A stretch of DNA of 64,000 nucleotides from VRUE01 sp963697805 (GCA_963697805.1 CAVOPB010000003.1:124001-188000), one strand, 5' to 3'; counted from the first letter of the stretch, positions 41,049 through 50,079 are shown. Notes: a model not told the origin generated them from the letters alone. A program made the numbers and translations.

Positions 41049-41066
41049 ACGCGGAACGAGCAAGCC
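41046..41066 (+). repeat. Half linker element (left arm only) after serS
   Basis: Twenty-one bases starting at the serS TGA match the left arm of A7/A8 at 18 of 21 positions (shared block CGAGCAAGC), then stop one base before the next ATGAGC. No core or right arm follows. Confidence 0.65.
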
Positions 41067-41067
41067 G

Positions 41068-41724
41068 ATGAGCACCAGCGTGCGAGAGGCAAAGCGAGTA
41101 GTCCTGTGCGACGACCACGAGATCGTCCGCGAGGCGATCAAGGCTCGCATGGCCAGTTCCAACGCCCTCCAGATCGTCGGCGAGGCCGGAAATGGCCGCG
41201 ATGTGGTCGAGGTCGTCAAAGAGCTCGAGCCCGACGTCCTGATCATCGACGTCGAGCTGCCGAAGCGCGACGGGATCGAGGCCACCAAGGAGGTCCTCAA
41301 GGCCCGGCCGCGGACCAAAGTGATCATCTTCACCGCCCACGCCCAGCCGGACCTGCTGGCGCTGGCACTGCGCGCCGGCGCCTCCGGCTACGTCCTCAAG
41401 TCGGCACCGGCCGAGGACATCGCCCGGGCGGTCAAAGCGGTCACCACTGGCGGCACCTTCCTCGGCGGCGACTTCGCGGGCGGCAAGCCGTCGGAGGTCG
41501 AGAAACTGCTCGACCTCTCCCCGCGTGAGCGCCAGATCCTCGAGCTGCTCGCCGAGGGGCTGCGGGTGAAGGAGATCGCCGAGCGGCTCGGGCTCAGCCC
41601 GGCGACCGTCCACACCCACGTCCGCAACGCGATTGCCAAGCTCGAGGTCGACACCCGGACCGAGGCGGTTGCCCTCGCCGTCCGGTTCAGCTACCTCGGT
41701 GCCGGCGGCAGCATCAGCAAATAG
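41068..41724 (+). CDS. NarL/LuxR-family response regulator
   Basis: A 218-residue two-domain regulator. The receiver holds LCDDHEIVREAI, the phospho-acceptor in LIIDVELPKRDG, TAH and KSAPAEDI. The C-terminal LuxR helix-turn-helix is LSPRERQILELLAEGLRVKEIAERLGLS, TVHTHVRNAIAKL. It binds DNA when phosphorylated. No kinase is adjacent, so its partner is an orphan elsewhere. ATG at 41068 follows the half linker element. Confidence 0.93.
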   Translation: MSTSVREAKRVVLCDDHEIVREAIKARMASSNALQIVGEAGNGRDVVEVVKELEPDVLIIDVELPKRDGIEATKEVLKARPRTKVIIFTAHAQPDLLALALRAGASGYVLKSAPAEDIARAVKAVTTGGTFLGGDFAGGKPSEVEKLLDLSPRERQILELLAEGLRVKEIAERLGLSPATVHTHVRNAIAKLEVDTRTEAVALAVRFSYLGAGGSISK

Positions 41725-41730
41725 ACGCGG

Positions 41731-42144
41731 CTACTCGTCCTCGTCGCGGTCGAGCGTCAGGGCGCAGCCGTTGATGCAGTAGCGCTCGCCACCCGGGCCG
41801 GGGCCGTCCTCGAAGACGTGCCCGAGGTGTCCTCCGCAGTGCTTGCAGATCACCTCTGTGCGCCGCATCCCGAGGCTGCTGTCGGGGCGGAGCTCGACGT
41901 TCTCGCGGTTGACCGGCTCGGTGAAGCTCGGCCAGCCGGTGCCCGAGTCGAACTTGGTGCCAGAGGAGAACAGCTCGGTGCCGCATCCGGCGCAGCGGTA
42001 CATTCCGCCGCCTTTCTCGTCCCAGTAGGGACCGGTGAAGGCGCGCTCGGTGCTGGCGTTCCGCAGCACCTCGTACTGCTCGGGCGTCAGCTCCTCGCGC
42101 CACTCCCGCTCGGACTTCTGGACCTTCGTCGTGTTCTCAGTCAT
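41731..42144 (-). CDS. msrB: Peptide-methionine (R)-S-oxide reductase
   Basis: A 137-residue repair enzyme reducing R-methionine sulfoxide in proteins. Zinc is held by CAGC and CKHC. GTGWPSFTEPV contacts substrate, and RYCINGCAL contains the catalytic Cys. After it, NGCAL replaces the commoner NSxxL, adding another Cys three residues later that might act in resolution. ATG at 42144 has AGGAG 7 nt upstream. The end is short and acidic (DRDEDE). Confidence 0.95.
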   Translation of the reverse strand: MTENTTKVQKSEREWREELTPEQYEVLRNASTERAFTGPYWDEKGGGMYRCAGCGTELFSSGTKFDSGTGWPSFTEPVNRENVELRPDSSLGMRRTEVICKHCGGHLGHVFEDGPGPGGERYCINGCALTLDRDEDE

Positions 42145-42225
42145 CTGGCTCCTTTCTCCTACATCCAGCTTACGCACCCTGTCCAGGCCTCAGGGGCCAT
42201 GGCCGCGCTTAGGATCCGGCCCGTG

Positions 42226-43008
42226 ATGGAGAGCTTCTACGTACCCGACGGCGACGGCTACATCGCGACCGAGCTGACCCGCGGGCCCTGGGACCCGGAG
42301 GCCCAGCACGCGGGTCCTCCCTCGGCGCTGCTCGGGCGCGAGATCGAGAGGCTCGAGGGCGGGGAGGGCTTCCAGGTCGCCCGCGTCAACCTCGAGATCC
42401 TGCGGCCGGTACCGATCGGCCCGGTCTGGGTGGAGGCCCGCCTGGCCCGCCCCGGGCGCTCGGTCCAGATGATCGAGGCGACGCTTCGCGACTCCGAGAA
42501 CGAGCTCGTGCTGGCGCGCGCCTGGCGGATCAGGACCTCGCGGCTCGACTTCGGTCCCGAGGTCCCGGATGGCCCCGCGGTGCCGGTCGGGCCTGAACAG
42601 GGCTCGCAGCCCGAGTTTTTCGAGACCGGGCAGGACGCCGGCTACCACACCGCGATGGAGTGGATGGCCGTCGGCGGCGGCTTCCGCGAGCCCGGGCCGG
42701 CGACGGTCTGGATGCGGATGCGCCATCCCCTCCTGCCCGATGAGGCGCCCTCTCCGCTGCAGAGGACCCTGATCGCCGCCGATGTCGGAAACGGGATCAG
42801 CGCCGTGCTCGACTGGCAACGGTTTCTCTTCATCAACGTCGACCTCAGCGTCCACCTCGAGCGGATGCCGGAGGGCGAGTGGGTCTGCGTCGACGCGGTC
42901 ACCCTGCCGCACGAGAGCGGGATCGGCACCGCCGAGTCGGTCCTCTTCGACGAGCGCGGCCGGATCGGCCGCGCCGTCCAGAGCCTGCTCCTCGCCGAGC
43001 GCGGCTAG
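42226..43008 (+). CDS. Acyl-CoA thioesterase-family (double hot-dog) protein
   Basis: A 260-residue protein of the TesB-like thioesterase fold, hydrolysing acyl-CoA. Two hot-dog halves are visible: AQHAGPPSALLGREIERL with VARVNLEILRPVPIGP, and later WMRMRHPLLPDEAPSP with VLDWQRFLFINVDLSVHLERMP. The substrate is unknown. ATG at 42226 is preferred; ATG at 42199 would add nine residues. It converges with the MFS gene, overlapping by 4 bp. Confidence 0.85.
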   Translation: MESFYVPDGDGYIATELTRGPWDPEAQHAGPPSALLGREIERLEGGEGFQVARVNLEILRPVPIGPVWVEARLARPGRSVQMIEATLRDSENELVLARAWRIRTSRLDFGPEVPDGPAVPVGPEQGSQPEFFETGQDAGYHTAMEWMAVGGGFREPGPATVWMRMRHPLLPDEAPSPLQRTLIAADVGNGISAVLDWQRFLFINVDLSVHLERMPEGEWVCVDAVTLPHESGIGTAESVLFDERGRIGRAVQSLLLAERG

Positions 43009-44207
43009 CCCGCCTCGGCCCGGCGGGCGGCGAGCAGTTCCTCGCTGCGGCCGGAGATCGTGACCGCGATCGTCGTCGCGCAGACGGCGGCGGCGCAGGC
43101 GGCGAACAGAAAGGCGCCCTGGTAGTCGCTGAGCGCGGCGGCAATCCCGGCCAGGGGCGCGCCCAGGCCTACCCCGGCGTCGAAGAACGCCGTGAAGGTC
43201 CCGAGCGCGGCCCCGCGGCGGTTGACCGGGACCCGGTCGACGACGATCAGCGAGAGCGAGGGGTAGAGCAGCGAGAAGGCGGCACCCATCGCCAGTGCCC
43301 CGACCAGCGCGACGGCCAGGCTCTGGGCGGTCGCGATCACCACCAGCCCGATCGTCTCGACGATCGCGGCGGCGGTCGCGACCCGCGCCGGCCCGATCCG
43401 GTCGGGAAGGTCGCCGCCGAGCAGGCGGGTGAGGACGACCATCGAGGCGAAGGCGCCGAACACGGTCGCCCCGTGCCCGACCCCGCGGGCGTCGAGGTGG
43501 AGGACGACAAAGGCGGCGACGGTGGCGTAGCCGATCGAGGCGAGGGCCAGCGCGCTGCCCGGCCGGACCGCCTCACGGGCGATCAATGGCTGGCCCTTTT
43601 CCGGGGCGCTCGCCCGGAACGGGTCGGGGAGGCGGAGCGCGATCAGCGCCCCGACCAGAGGCGCCGCCCCGGCGAAGATCCAGACCGCGGTGTAGCCCGA
43701 TACTTGCTGCAGGAGCTCGCCGACGAGCGGCCCGACGCTCAGCCCGGTCCAGATCGCGAGCCCGTAGAGCCCGATCACCCGGCCACGGCGCTGGGGCGGG
43801 GCGATGTCGACGATCCAGGCGGAGCCGGCGGTGAAGACGGTCCCCTCGCCGGCGCCGAGCACCAGCCGCGCCAGGATCAGCCCGGGGATCCCGAGCGGAA
43901 GCAGGTAGAGGAACCCAGAGGCGGCGACGAGCAGCGAGCCGACCAGCACCGTCGGCCGGCGGCCGCGACTGTCGGCGAGCCGGCCGGCGACCGGCCGCAG
44001 CAGCAGCCCGGTGACGGCATAGGAGCCGACCACGACTCCGACCGCGATGTTGCCGCCGTCGAGCGGCCCGTGCACGTAGCGGGGCAGGATCGGCAGCACG
44101 GCGCCGACCGCGACGATCCCGCAGAAGGTGACCGCGAAGATCCCCGCGAACGCGAGTCCCGGCCGCGCGATCGGCGCGCCCGGCCCACCACCACGCTCCG
44201 CGCTCAT
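43005..44207 (-). CDS. MFS transporter
   Basis: A 400-residue major facilitator with twelve hydrophobic segments. GRLADSRGRRPTVLVGSLL after helix 2 is the conserved MFS loop motif, and a second copy appears in the other half (GGDLPDRIGPAR). Substrate unknown; the small size suits a drug or metabolite exporter. ATG at 44207 begins ATGAGCGCGGAGCG, the same bases as the far end of linker element A8. Confidence 0.9.
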   Translation of the reverse strand: MSAERGGGPGAPIARPGLAFAGIFAVTFCGIVAVGAVLPILPRYVHGPLDGGNIAVGVVVGSYAVTGLLLRPVAGRLADSRGRRPTVLVGSLLVAASGFLYLLPLGIPGLILARLVLGAGEGTVFTAGSAWIVDIAPPQRRGRVIGLYGLAIWTGLSVGPLVGELLQQVSGYTAVWIFAGAAPLVGALIALRLPDPFRASAPEKGQPLIAREAVRPGSALALASIGYATVAAFVVLHLDARGVGHGATVFGAFASMVVLTRLLGGDLPDRIGPARVATAAAIVETIGLVVIATAQSLAVALVGALAMGAAFSLLYPSLSLIVVDRVPVNRRGAALGTFTAFFDAGVGLGAPLAGIAAALSDYQGAFLFAACAAAVCATTIAVTISGRSEELLAARRAEAG

Positions 44208-44274
44208 GGTGAATCTTCGCGCTTCGCTCGCGGCGCGAAGATCCAGACTGCGACGCTTGCTCGCTCCGCGCTCA
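44208..44274 (-). repeat. Stop-to-start linker element A8 (67 nt) between HAD and MFS genes
   Basis: Starts at the HAD TGA and ends one base before the MFS ATG. The minus-strand core TCGCAGTCTGGATCTT is at 44238-44253. TGAGCGCGGAGCG occurs at both boundaries (44274-44262 and 44206-44194), a 13-bp direct repeat. CTTCGCGC (44233-44240) and GCGCGAAG (44215-44222), minus strand, can form an 8-bp stem ending 7 nt before the ATG. Confidence 0.88.
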
Positions 44275-45057
44275 CGGCCCGATCAGCCCGGCGAGGTCGT
44301 CGACGACGTGGTCGGGCGCGGTCTCGGCCCCGGCGTCGCCGTCAGCCGTCGCGCCGCTCAGGACGAGGATCGTGTCGAGGCCGGCGCGGCGACCGCCCTC
44401 GATGTCGGAGGTGATCCGGTCGCCGACCATCGCCACCCGCCCGGGGTCGCCGAGCCGCTCGCGCGCCATCTCGAACAGGTGCCGCTCGGGCTTGCCGCCG
44501 ATCTCGGCGGTGGCGCCGCTCGCGGTCTCGACCGCGGCGAGGACCGCCCCGGTCCCGGGCCAGGCCCCGCCCGGCATCGGCAGGGTCGGGTCGCGGCTGG
44601 TGGCGACGAGCTCGGCGCCGTGCTGGAGGGCGAGCGTCGCCGTCAGCAGCTCCTCGTAGTCGAAGCCGCGATGCCCGGAGACGACGACGACCCGCGCTTC
44701 GCGCGCGGCGTTGCCGTCGAGCACCGCGAGTCCAGACGCGGCGACCTCGTCGCTGAAGGCCTCGGCGCCGATCACGAACGCAGTCCCACTGGGCCCCGCC
44801 ATCTCCGCCGCGAGTCGGGCGGTCGATTCGCCGGCGGTGACGATCCGCTCCGGGCCGACATCGACGCCCGCCTCCCGCAGCCGCGCCGCGTAGGTGGCTG
44901 CCGGCCGGCCGGGGTTGTTGGTGACGAAGACGAACTCGCGGCCTCGCCCCGACAGCTCCCGGAGCGCCTCGAGGGCGCCGGGGATCAGGTCCCGCCCGAC
45001 CCAGACGACGCCGTCGAGATCAATCAGAAATCCCTCGTATTCGTCGGCCAGCGCCAC
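44272..45057 (-). CDS. HAD-IIA family phosphatase (NagD-like)
   Basis: A 261-residue hydrolase of the HAD superfamily, subfamily IIA. FLIDLDGVVWVG holds the nucleophile Asp, FVTNNPGRPAATYAARL motif II, GGKPERHLFEMA the Lys, and VAMVGDRITSDIEGGRRAGLDTILVLSG the metal-binding motif. Substrates are usually small phosphates such as nucleotides or sugar phosphates. The start is GTG at 45057. It lies upstream of, and in the same direction as, the MFS gene. Confidence 0.92.
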   Translation of the reverse strand: MALADEYEGFLIDLDGVVWVGRDLIPGALEALRELSGRGREFVFVTNNPGRPAATYAARLREAGVDVGPERIVTAGESTARLAAEMAGPSGTAFVIGAEAFSDEVAASGLAVLDGNAAREARVVVVSGHRGFDYEELLTATLALQHGAELVATSRDPTLPMPGGAWPGTGAVLAAVETASGATAEIGGKPERHLFEMARERLGDPGRVAMVGDRITSDIEGGRRAGLDTILVLSGATADGDAGAETAPDHVVDDLAGLIGP

Positions 45058-45096
45058 GCGGCGGAGCGTAGTCGCATATCGGTAGCGTTGAGGGGT

Positions 45097-45828
45097 GTGA
45101 GCTCCAACGGACAGGTGGTGGTGGCCAGCGATGTCTCGCGCCGCTACGGAGAAGGTGATGCCGCGGTCGACGCCCTGGTCGGGGTCAACACCGGCTTCGA
45201 GCGCGGCAGGTTCACGGCGATCATGGGGCCGTCCGGCTCGGGCAAGTCGACCCTGATGCACATCCTCGCCGGGCTCGACCGGCCGACCACCGGCAGCGTC
45301 AGCCTCGACGGTCAGGAGATCACCGGCCTCGACGACGGCGAGCTGACCAAGCTGCGCCGAGACAAGCTCGGCTTCGTCTTCCAGTTCTTCAACCTGCTGC
45401 CGGTCCTGACCGCCGAGGAGAACCTCGTGCTGCCGCTCTCGATCGCCGGGCGCAAGCCCGACCGCGAGTGGCTCGAGCAGCTGATCCGGACTGTGGGCCT
45501 CGAGGATCGTCGGACCCACCGTCCCTCCGAGCTCTCGGGCGGCCAGCAGCAGCGGGTCGCTGTCGCGCGGGCGCTGGTCTCGAAACCGGCGGTCGTCTTC
45601 GCCGACGAGCCGACCGGGAACCTCGACTCGAAGGCGAGTGCCGACGTCCTGAAGCTGCTGCGCCAGGCCGTCGACGAGTTCGGCCAGACGGTGATCATGG
45701 TCACCCACGATCCGAGCGCGGCGACACATGCGGACCGGCTGATCACCCTCCGCGACGGCTCGATCGTCCACGACGCCGCGCCCGGGTCGAGCGACGAGGT
45801 GATCGAGCTGATGAAGCAGATCGACTAG
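45097..45828 (+). CDS. ABC transporter ATP-binding protein (LolD/MacB type)
   Basis: A 243-residue ATPase. Walker A is GPSGSGKST (about 47-55), Q-loop FQFFNLLPVLT, signature LSGGQQQRVAVARAL, Walker B VVFADEPTGNLD, and H-loop VTHD. The sequence is of the DevA/LolD/MacB-like exporters that work with FtsX-type permeases, and such a permease starts 5 bp downstream. The start is GTG at 45097. Confidence 0.95.
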   Translation: MSSNGQVVVASDVSRRYGEGDAAVDALVGVNTGFERGRFTAIMGPSGSGKSTLMHILAGLDRPTTGSVSLDGQEITGLDDGELTKLRRDKLGFVFQFFNLLPVLTAEENLVLPLSIAGRKPDREWLEQLIRTVGLEDRRTHRPSELSGGQQQRVAVARALVSKPAVVFADEPTGNLDSKASADVLKLLRQAVDEFGQTVIMVTHDPSAATHADRLITLRDGSIVHDAAPGSSDEVIELMKQID

Positions 45829-45832
45829 CGGG

Positions 45833-48382
45833 GTGACGGGGCTCGCGATCAAAAGCCTCTGGGCGCGCAAGGTCCGGGCGCTGACGACGACCCTGGCCGT
45901 GGTGATCGGCGTTGCCTTCGTCGCCGGCACCTACATCCTCACCGACACCACCTTCGCCGCCTTCGACGAAATCTTCTCCGACTCGCTGAAGGGGACCGAC
46001 GTCGTGATCACCGCCCACGACGTGGTCTCGCAGGAATCCGGCGAGGAACCGAGCTTCAGCGCCTCGGTCCTGGGACCGGTCAGGAGGGTTCCGGGAGTGC
46101 GGCTGGCCTCTGGGGCGATCTTCACCCCCGGTGGCTTCTTCGACGCGAAGGGCGACAAGATCGGTTCCAAGTTCGCCCCCAAGTTCGTCTCCTCGCACCT
46201 GCCCGGAAGCCTCGAGTCGCTGACCTACCTCGACGGCCACCCACCGCGAAATGGAACCGAGGCTTCGCTCGACAAGTCGGCGGCCGATGAGGCCGGGATC
46301 GGGATCGGCGACACGATCAGGATCGCCTCCGTGGCGCGGGCGAAGTCGTTCCGGCTCGTCGGGCTGACCAGGCTCGGGAACGCGTCCTTCGGCGGCGCCA
46401 GCATCGCCCAGCTGACCCTGCCCGAGGCGCAGCGGGTGACCGGCAAAGTCGGGGAATTCGACCAGATCTCGATCGCGGGCGAAGAGGGCATCTCCGAAGA
46501 GACCCTCAAGCAGAGGGTGGAGAAGGTCACCCCGCCCTCGGTCCTGGTCGAGACCGCGAAGCAGAACTCCGAGCGCAACTCGAACGAAGTCCGCGACGAA
46601 CTCGGGTTCCTGCGGATCGCCCTCCTCGTCTTCGCCTTCGTCGCCCTCCTCGTCGGCGCCTTCCTGATCTTCAACACCTTCTCGATCACGGTCGCCCAGC
46701 GGGTCACCGAGTTCGGGATGCTGCGGACCCTGGGGGCGAGCCGGAGCCAGATCCTCACCTCGGTGATCGTCGAGGCGCTGGCGATCGGGATCCTCGGGGC
46801 GCTGCTCGGCCTCGCCGGCGGGTTCGCGATCGCAAAGGGGCTGAACGCCCTCTTCGTCGCGATCGGGATCGACCTGCCGACAACGAGCCTCGTCGTCGAG
46901 AGCCGGACCATCGTGGTCGCGCTCGCGATCGGGATCGTCGTCACTCTGGTCTCCTCGCTGATCCCGGCGCTGCGCTCGACGCGGGTGCCGCCGATCGCGG
47001 CGTTGCAGGCACTCGAGATGCCCCGCAGCAGGCGCCGTGAGGTCGCCTACGCCGCACTTGCGACGCTGCTCGGCATCGTCGGCCTGGCGATGGTCGTCAT
47101 CGCCCTCTTCGGCGGCGCCAGCGGCGGGAGCGCCGCGGGGTTGATCGGCGCCGGCGCGGTCGCGGTGATCCTCGGCGTATCCCTCTTCAGCCCGACCCTG
47201 GTCCGGCCGCTGGCCTCGCTCGCCGGCAAGCCGCTGGAACTGGCGCGGCAGCTGACCGGCCGCCTGGCCCGCGAGAACACCCAGCGCAACCCGGCGAGGA
47301 CGGCAGTCACCGCGGCGGCGCTGATGATCGGCCTCGCCGTCGTCGCCTTCGTCACCGTCTTCGCGGCCGGCATCAAGAGCTCGATCGCGTCCGCGGTCGA
47401 CGACAGCTTCCAGGGCCAGCTGGTGATCCAGAACACCGACGGGTTCTCGCCGATCTCTTCCGGTGCGGCGGCGGCGGCGCGGAATGTTCCCGGGGTAGAG
47501 CTGGTCTCGACGATGCGGACGGCCCAGGCGAAGGTGGTCGGCGGCAGTGGCAAGCCGAAGGTCAGCTCGCTTCCGCCCGATGCCGACGAGGTGCTGGCGA
47601 TCGATTGGACCGAGGGTGGGTCCGCGACCCTGCGGGAACTCGACAGCCGCGAGGTGATCCTCGACAAGTCGTTCGCCGACGACCAGGGACTCGAAGTCGG
47701 GGACAGCATCCGGTTCCTGACCCAGACCGGGAAACGGCCGAAGCTGAGAGTGATCGGCGAATTCGACGACCGGGCCGAACTCTTCGGCAGCGCGATCGTC
47801 ACACCCGCCCTGATGGCGAGCCAGTTCGATCAGTCCGACGACACCATCGACTTCGTCAAGCTGGCGCCGGGGGCGAATGCGGGGAAGGTCCAGGCGGCGC
47901 TGATCGCGACGATGAAGCGTGAGTTCCCGATCGCCGAGGTTCGCAACCAGCAGGAACTGAAGGAAAACCAGGAAGAACAGGTCAACCAGCTGCTGGGGTT
48001 GATCTACGCGCTGCTGGCGCTCGCGATCATCGTCTCGCTGTTCGGGATCGCGAACACGCTGGCGCTCTCGATCCACGAGCGCACCCGCGAGCTCGGGATG
48101 CTGCGGGCGATCGGGATGTCGCGGCGCCAGGTGCGGACGATGATCCGCTACGAGGCGATGATCACGGCCCTGATCGGGGCCCTGCTCGGGATGGCGATCG
48201 GGATCGTCTTCGCGGCCCTGATCGCCCAGCCGCTGAAGGACGAAGGCTTCGTCCTCTCCTATCCGATCTTCACCCTGATCCTGCTCCTCGTCTTCGCCGC
48301 GGTCCTCGGCGTCATCGCGGCGATCGCGCCCGCCCGGCGCGCCTCACGCCTCGACGTCCTCAAAGCGCTGCAGTACGAGTAG
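45833..48382 (+). CDS. FtsX-like ABC transporter permease
   Basis: An 849-residue permease with an N-terminal membrane helix, a large extracytoplasmic domain (about 45-250), FtsX core 1 (about 255-390, TFSITVAQRVTEFGMLRTLGASRSQ), a second extracytoplasmic domain, and FtsX core 2 (about 715-849, ALSIHERTRELGMLRAIGMSRRQ). Two cores in one chain are typical for actinobacterial exporters. With the ATPase it probably moves lipids, lipoproteins or peptides by mechanotransmission. The start is GTG at 45833. Confidence 0.94.
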   Translation: MTGLAIKSLWARKVRALTTTLAVVIGVAFVAGTYILTDTTFAAFDEIFSDSLKGTDVVITAHDVVSQESGEEPSFSASVLGPVRRVPGVRLASGAIFTPGGFFDAKGDKIGSKFAPKFVSSHLPGSLESLTYLDGHPPRNGTEASLDKSAADEAGIGIGDTIRIASVARAKSFRLVGLTRLGNASFGGASIAQLTLPEAQRVTGKVGEFDQISIAGEEGISEETLKQRVEKVTPPSVLVETAKQNSERNSNEVRDELGFLRIALLVFAFVALLVGAFLIFNTFSITVAQRVTEFGMLRTLGASRSQILTSVIVEALAIGILGALLGLAGGFAIAKGLNALFVAIGIDLPTTSLVVESRTIVVALAIGIVVTLVSSLIPALRSTRVPPIAALQALEMPRSRRREVAYAALATLLGIVGLAMVVIALFGGASGGSAAGLIGAGAVAVILGVSLFSPTLVRPLASLAGKPLELARQLTGRLARENTQRNPARTAVTAAALMIGLAVVAFVTVFAAGIKSSIASAVDDSFQGQLVIQNTDGFSPISSGAAAAARNVPGVELVSTMRTAQAKVVGGSGKPKVSSLPPDADEVLAIDWTEGGSATLRELDSREVILDKSFADDQGLEVGDSIRFLTQTGKRPKLRVIGEFDDRAELFGSAIVTPALMASQFDQSDDTIDFVKLAPGANAGKVQAALIATMKREFPIAEVRNQQELKENQEEQVNQLLGLIYALLALAIIVSLFGIANTLALSIHERTRELGMLRAIGMSRRQVRTMIRYEAMITALIGALLGMAIGIVFAALIAQPLKDEGFVLSYPIFTLILLLVFAAVLGVIAAIAPARRASRLDVLKALQYE

Positions 48383-48383
48383 C

Positions 48384-48962
48384 TCAGCCGAGCGCTTCCG
48401 CGACCAGCACCACGGTCCCGAATACGGCGGCGAGGACGGCGACGATCGCGACGACCCTGACCGGGGGGCCGCCGTGGATCCCGGTTTCGTGGACTGCGAC
48501 ATGTCCCTTGCCGCGCCCGATCAGCCAGCGGTTGACCGGCATCGCCGCCGCGCCGGCGATGACGAGTGAGAACGCGAGGCTGCCCCAGAACAGGATGTCG
48601 CCGAGCCCGGCGTCCAAGGCGCCGGGAATGACGATGATGATCAGGTTGTCGACGACCTCCATCGTCGCGATGCTGAGGGTGTCGGAGGCGAGGGCGATGG
48701 GCACCACGGCAGCCAGCGCCATCCCGGCCTGCAGCAGCGGCAGGCTGGTCAGGGTGTAGCCGAAGGCGAACGCGAGGACGATGCTGAGGACGATCGTCCC
48801 GAGGTTCGAGAGCCCGAGGCCGGTTCCGAGCGCCATTCCAGCGACCTCGCCGAGCGCGCACCCGGTGAGGCAGTGGAGGGTCGCGCTGATCGCGACAGCG
48901 GTTAGGGCCGCCCCCTCGGTCGGCATCTCGTGATGGTCGTGATGGTGTGCTGTCGCCTCCAT
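48384..48962 (-). CDS. DUF4396-family membrane protein, probably copper-regulated
   Basis: A 192-residue membrane protein. A His-rich start (HHHDHHEM) precedes about five hydrophobic segments. SATLHCLTGCALGEVAGM is the DUF4396 signature, with Cys residues that could bind metal. The function of the family is not established. A CsoR-type operator overlaps its promoter, so the His and Cys residues may serve copper handling (inference). The start is ATG at 48962. Confidence 0.8.
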   Translation of the reverse strand: MEATAHHHDHHEMPTEGAALTAVAISATLHCLTGCALGEVAGMALGTGLGLSNLGTIVLSIVLAFAFGYTLTSLPLLQAGMALAAVVPIALASDTLSIATMEVVDNLIIIVIPGALDAGLGDILFWGSLAFSLVIAGAAAMPVNRWLIGRGKGHVAVHETGIHGGPPVRVVAIVAVLAAVFGTVVLVAEALG

Positions 48963-48992
48963 GCTGTCTCTCCCGGGCTTGGTCGGGAGCCC

Positions 48993-49018
48993 AGTATAGA
49001 CATACCCCCTAGGGGTAT
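48993..49018 (-). promoter_or_regulatory. Promoter with CsoR-like operator in front of the DUF4396 gene
   Basis: ATACCCC-CTA-GGGGTAT at 49002-49018 is the GC-tract inverted repeat bound by copper-sensing CsoR repressors (established pattern). On the minus strand TATACT (48993-48998) is a good -10 just downstream, so a bound repressor would block it. The site overlaps the stop codon of the esterase gene. A csoR gene is not in the window. Confidence 0.75.
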
Positions 49019-50079
49019 TTGGAGAGGCCCATCCGCAGCGCCCCGGCGACCTCGTGCATCGCCGCCCTGGCCGTGCGGCTGACCCCGGTCATGTTGGCGA
49101 AGGTGTGGACAAGGCCGGGATGGCGGCGGAAGGCGACCTGGTTTCCCGCCTCCTGCAGCCGTTCCGCATAGCCCTCCCCCTCGTCGCGCAGAGGGTCCAT
49201 CCCGGCGGTGCAGACGTACGCGGGCGGCAGGCCCCTGAGATCCTCGATACGGAGGACCGAGGCGCGCGGGTCGGTGTCGGCATTGGCGCCCTGCAGGTAA
49301 TGGCCCGCGTACCAGTCCATGTCCGCGGCCGCCAGCAGGAAGCCGTCGGCGTACAGCCGTCTCGACTCCTGGCCGCCGATCGCGTCGGTGACCGGGTAGA
49401 GCAGGGCCTGCATCGCCGGCTTCGGGCCATCGTCGTCTCGGGTCAGGAGGCTGACCACTGCCGCCAGATCGCCGCCGGCGCTGTCGCCGCTGACGGCGAC
49501 CCGCTGCGGGTCGGCGCCGAGTGCGGCCGCTTCCTCACAGGCCCAGCGAAAGGCCTCGACCGAATCTTCGACCGCGGCCGGGAACGGATGCTCCGGGGCG
49601 AGGCGGTAGTCGATCGAGAGGACCGCGGCGCCCGTGTTCGGGGCGAGGAAACGGCAGATCGAGTCATGGGTCTCGAGGTCGCCGAGCACCCAGCCACCGC
49701 CGTGGTAGAAGACGATCAGTGGCATCGGGGTCGAGTCGCGCCGCGTCGGGACGTAGAGCCGCGCCCCTATCGGGCCGCCAGAGCCGGGGATGGTCAGGCC
49801 TTCGACCCGGGGCAGCGGCAGCTTCGGGCCACCGACGACGATCGACTCGGACCTGGCCCTGGCCCGAGCCTCCTCGACCGAGAGGGTTCCCCCGCTCGAG
49901 ACCGAGTCGACTCCAACCAGGCGTGCGAGCCAGAGCACGACCTGGATGTCGGGCGCGGGTTCGAGCCCCCCGATCTGGATCCGTGGGGAGAAGATTCGTC
50001 GCTGCAGCCGTGGCGGCAGCCCGCAGAGGAACCGCACTAATGGATGCTCGACGCGGGGCGGAAGGCGAGGTAGCTCCAC
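49009..50079 (-). CDS. Alpha/beta hydrolase, HSL-type esterase/lipase
   Basis: A 356-residue carboxylesterase of the hormone-sensitive-lipase family. YHGGGWVLGD (about 126-135) forms the oxyanion hole, SGDSAGGDLAA holds the nucleophile Ser, DPLRDEG the acid, and HPGLVHTF the His. A helical cap precedes it. The start is ATG at 50079. The P450 gene begins 45 bp away on the other strand. Its stop codon lies inside the CsoR-like operator. Confidence 0.92.
   Translation of the reverse strand: MELPRLPPRVEHPLVRFLCGLPPRLQRRIFSPRIQIGGLEPAPDIQVVLWLARLVGVDSVSSGGTLSVEEARARARSESIVVGGPKLPLPRVEGLTIPGSGGPIGARLYVPTRRDSTPMPLIVFYHGGGWVLGDLETHDSICRFLAPNTGAAVLSIDYRLAPEHPFPAAVEDSVEAFRWACEEAAALGADPQRVAVSGDSAGGDLAAVVSLLTRDDDGPKPAMQALLYPVTDAIGGQESRRLYADGFLLAAADMDWYAGHYLQGANADTDPRASVLRIEDLRGLPPAYVCTAGMDPLRDEGEGYAERLQEAGNQVAFRRHPGLVHTFANMTGVSRTARAAMHEVAGALRMGLSKYP

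Noticed and set aside
48890..48915. GGTTAGGGCCG resembling palindrome family B
   Set aside because: There is no complementary arm nearby, and it is explained by codons of the DUF4396 gene.
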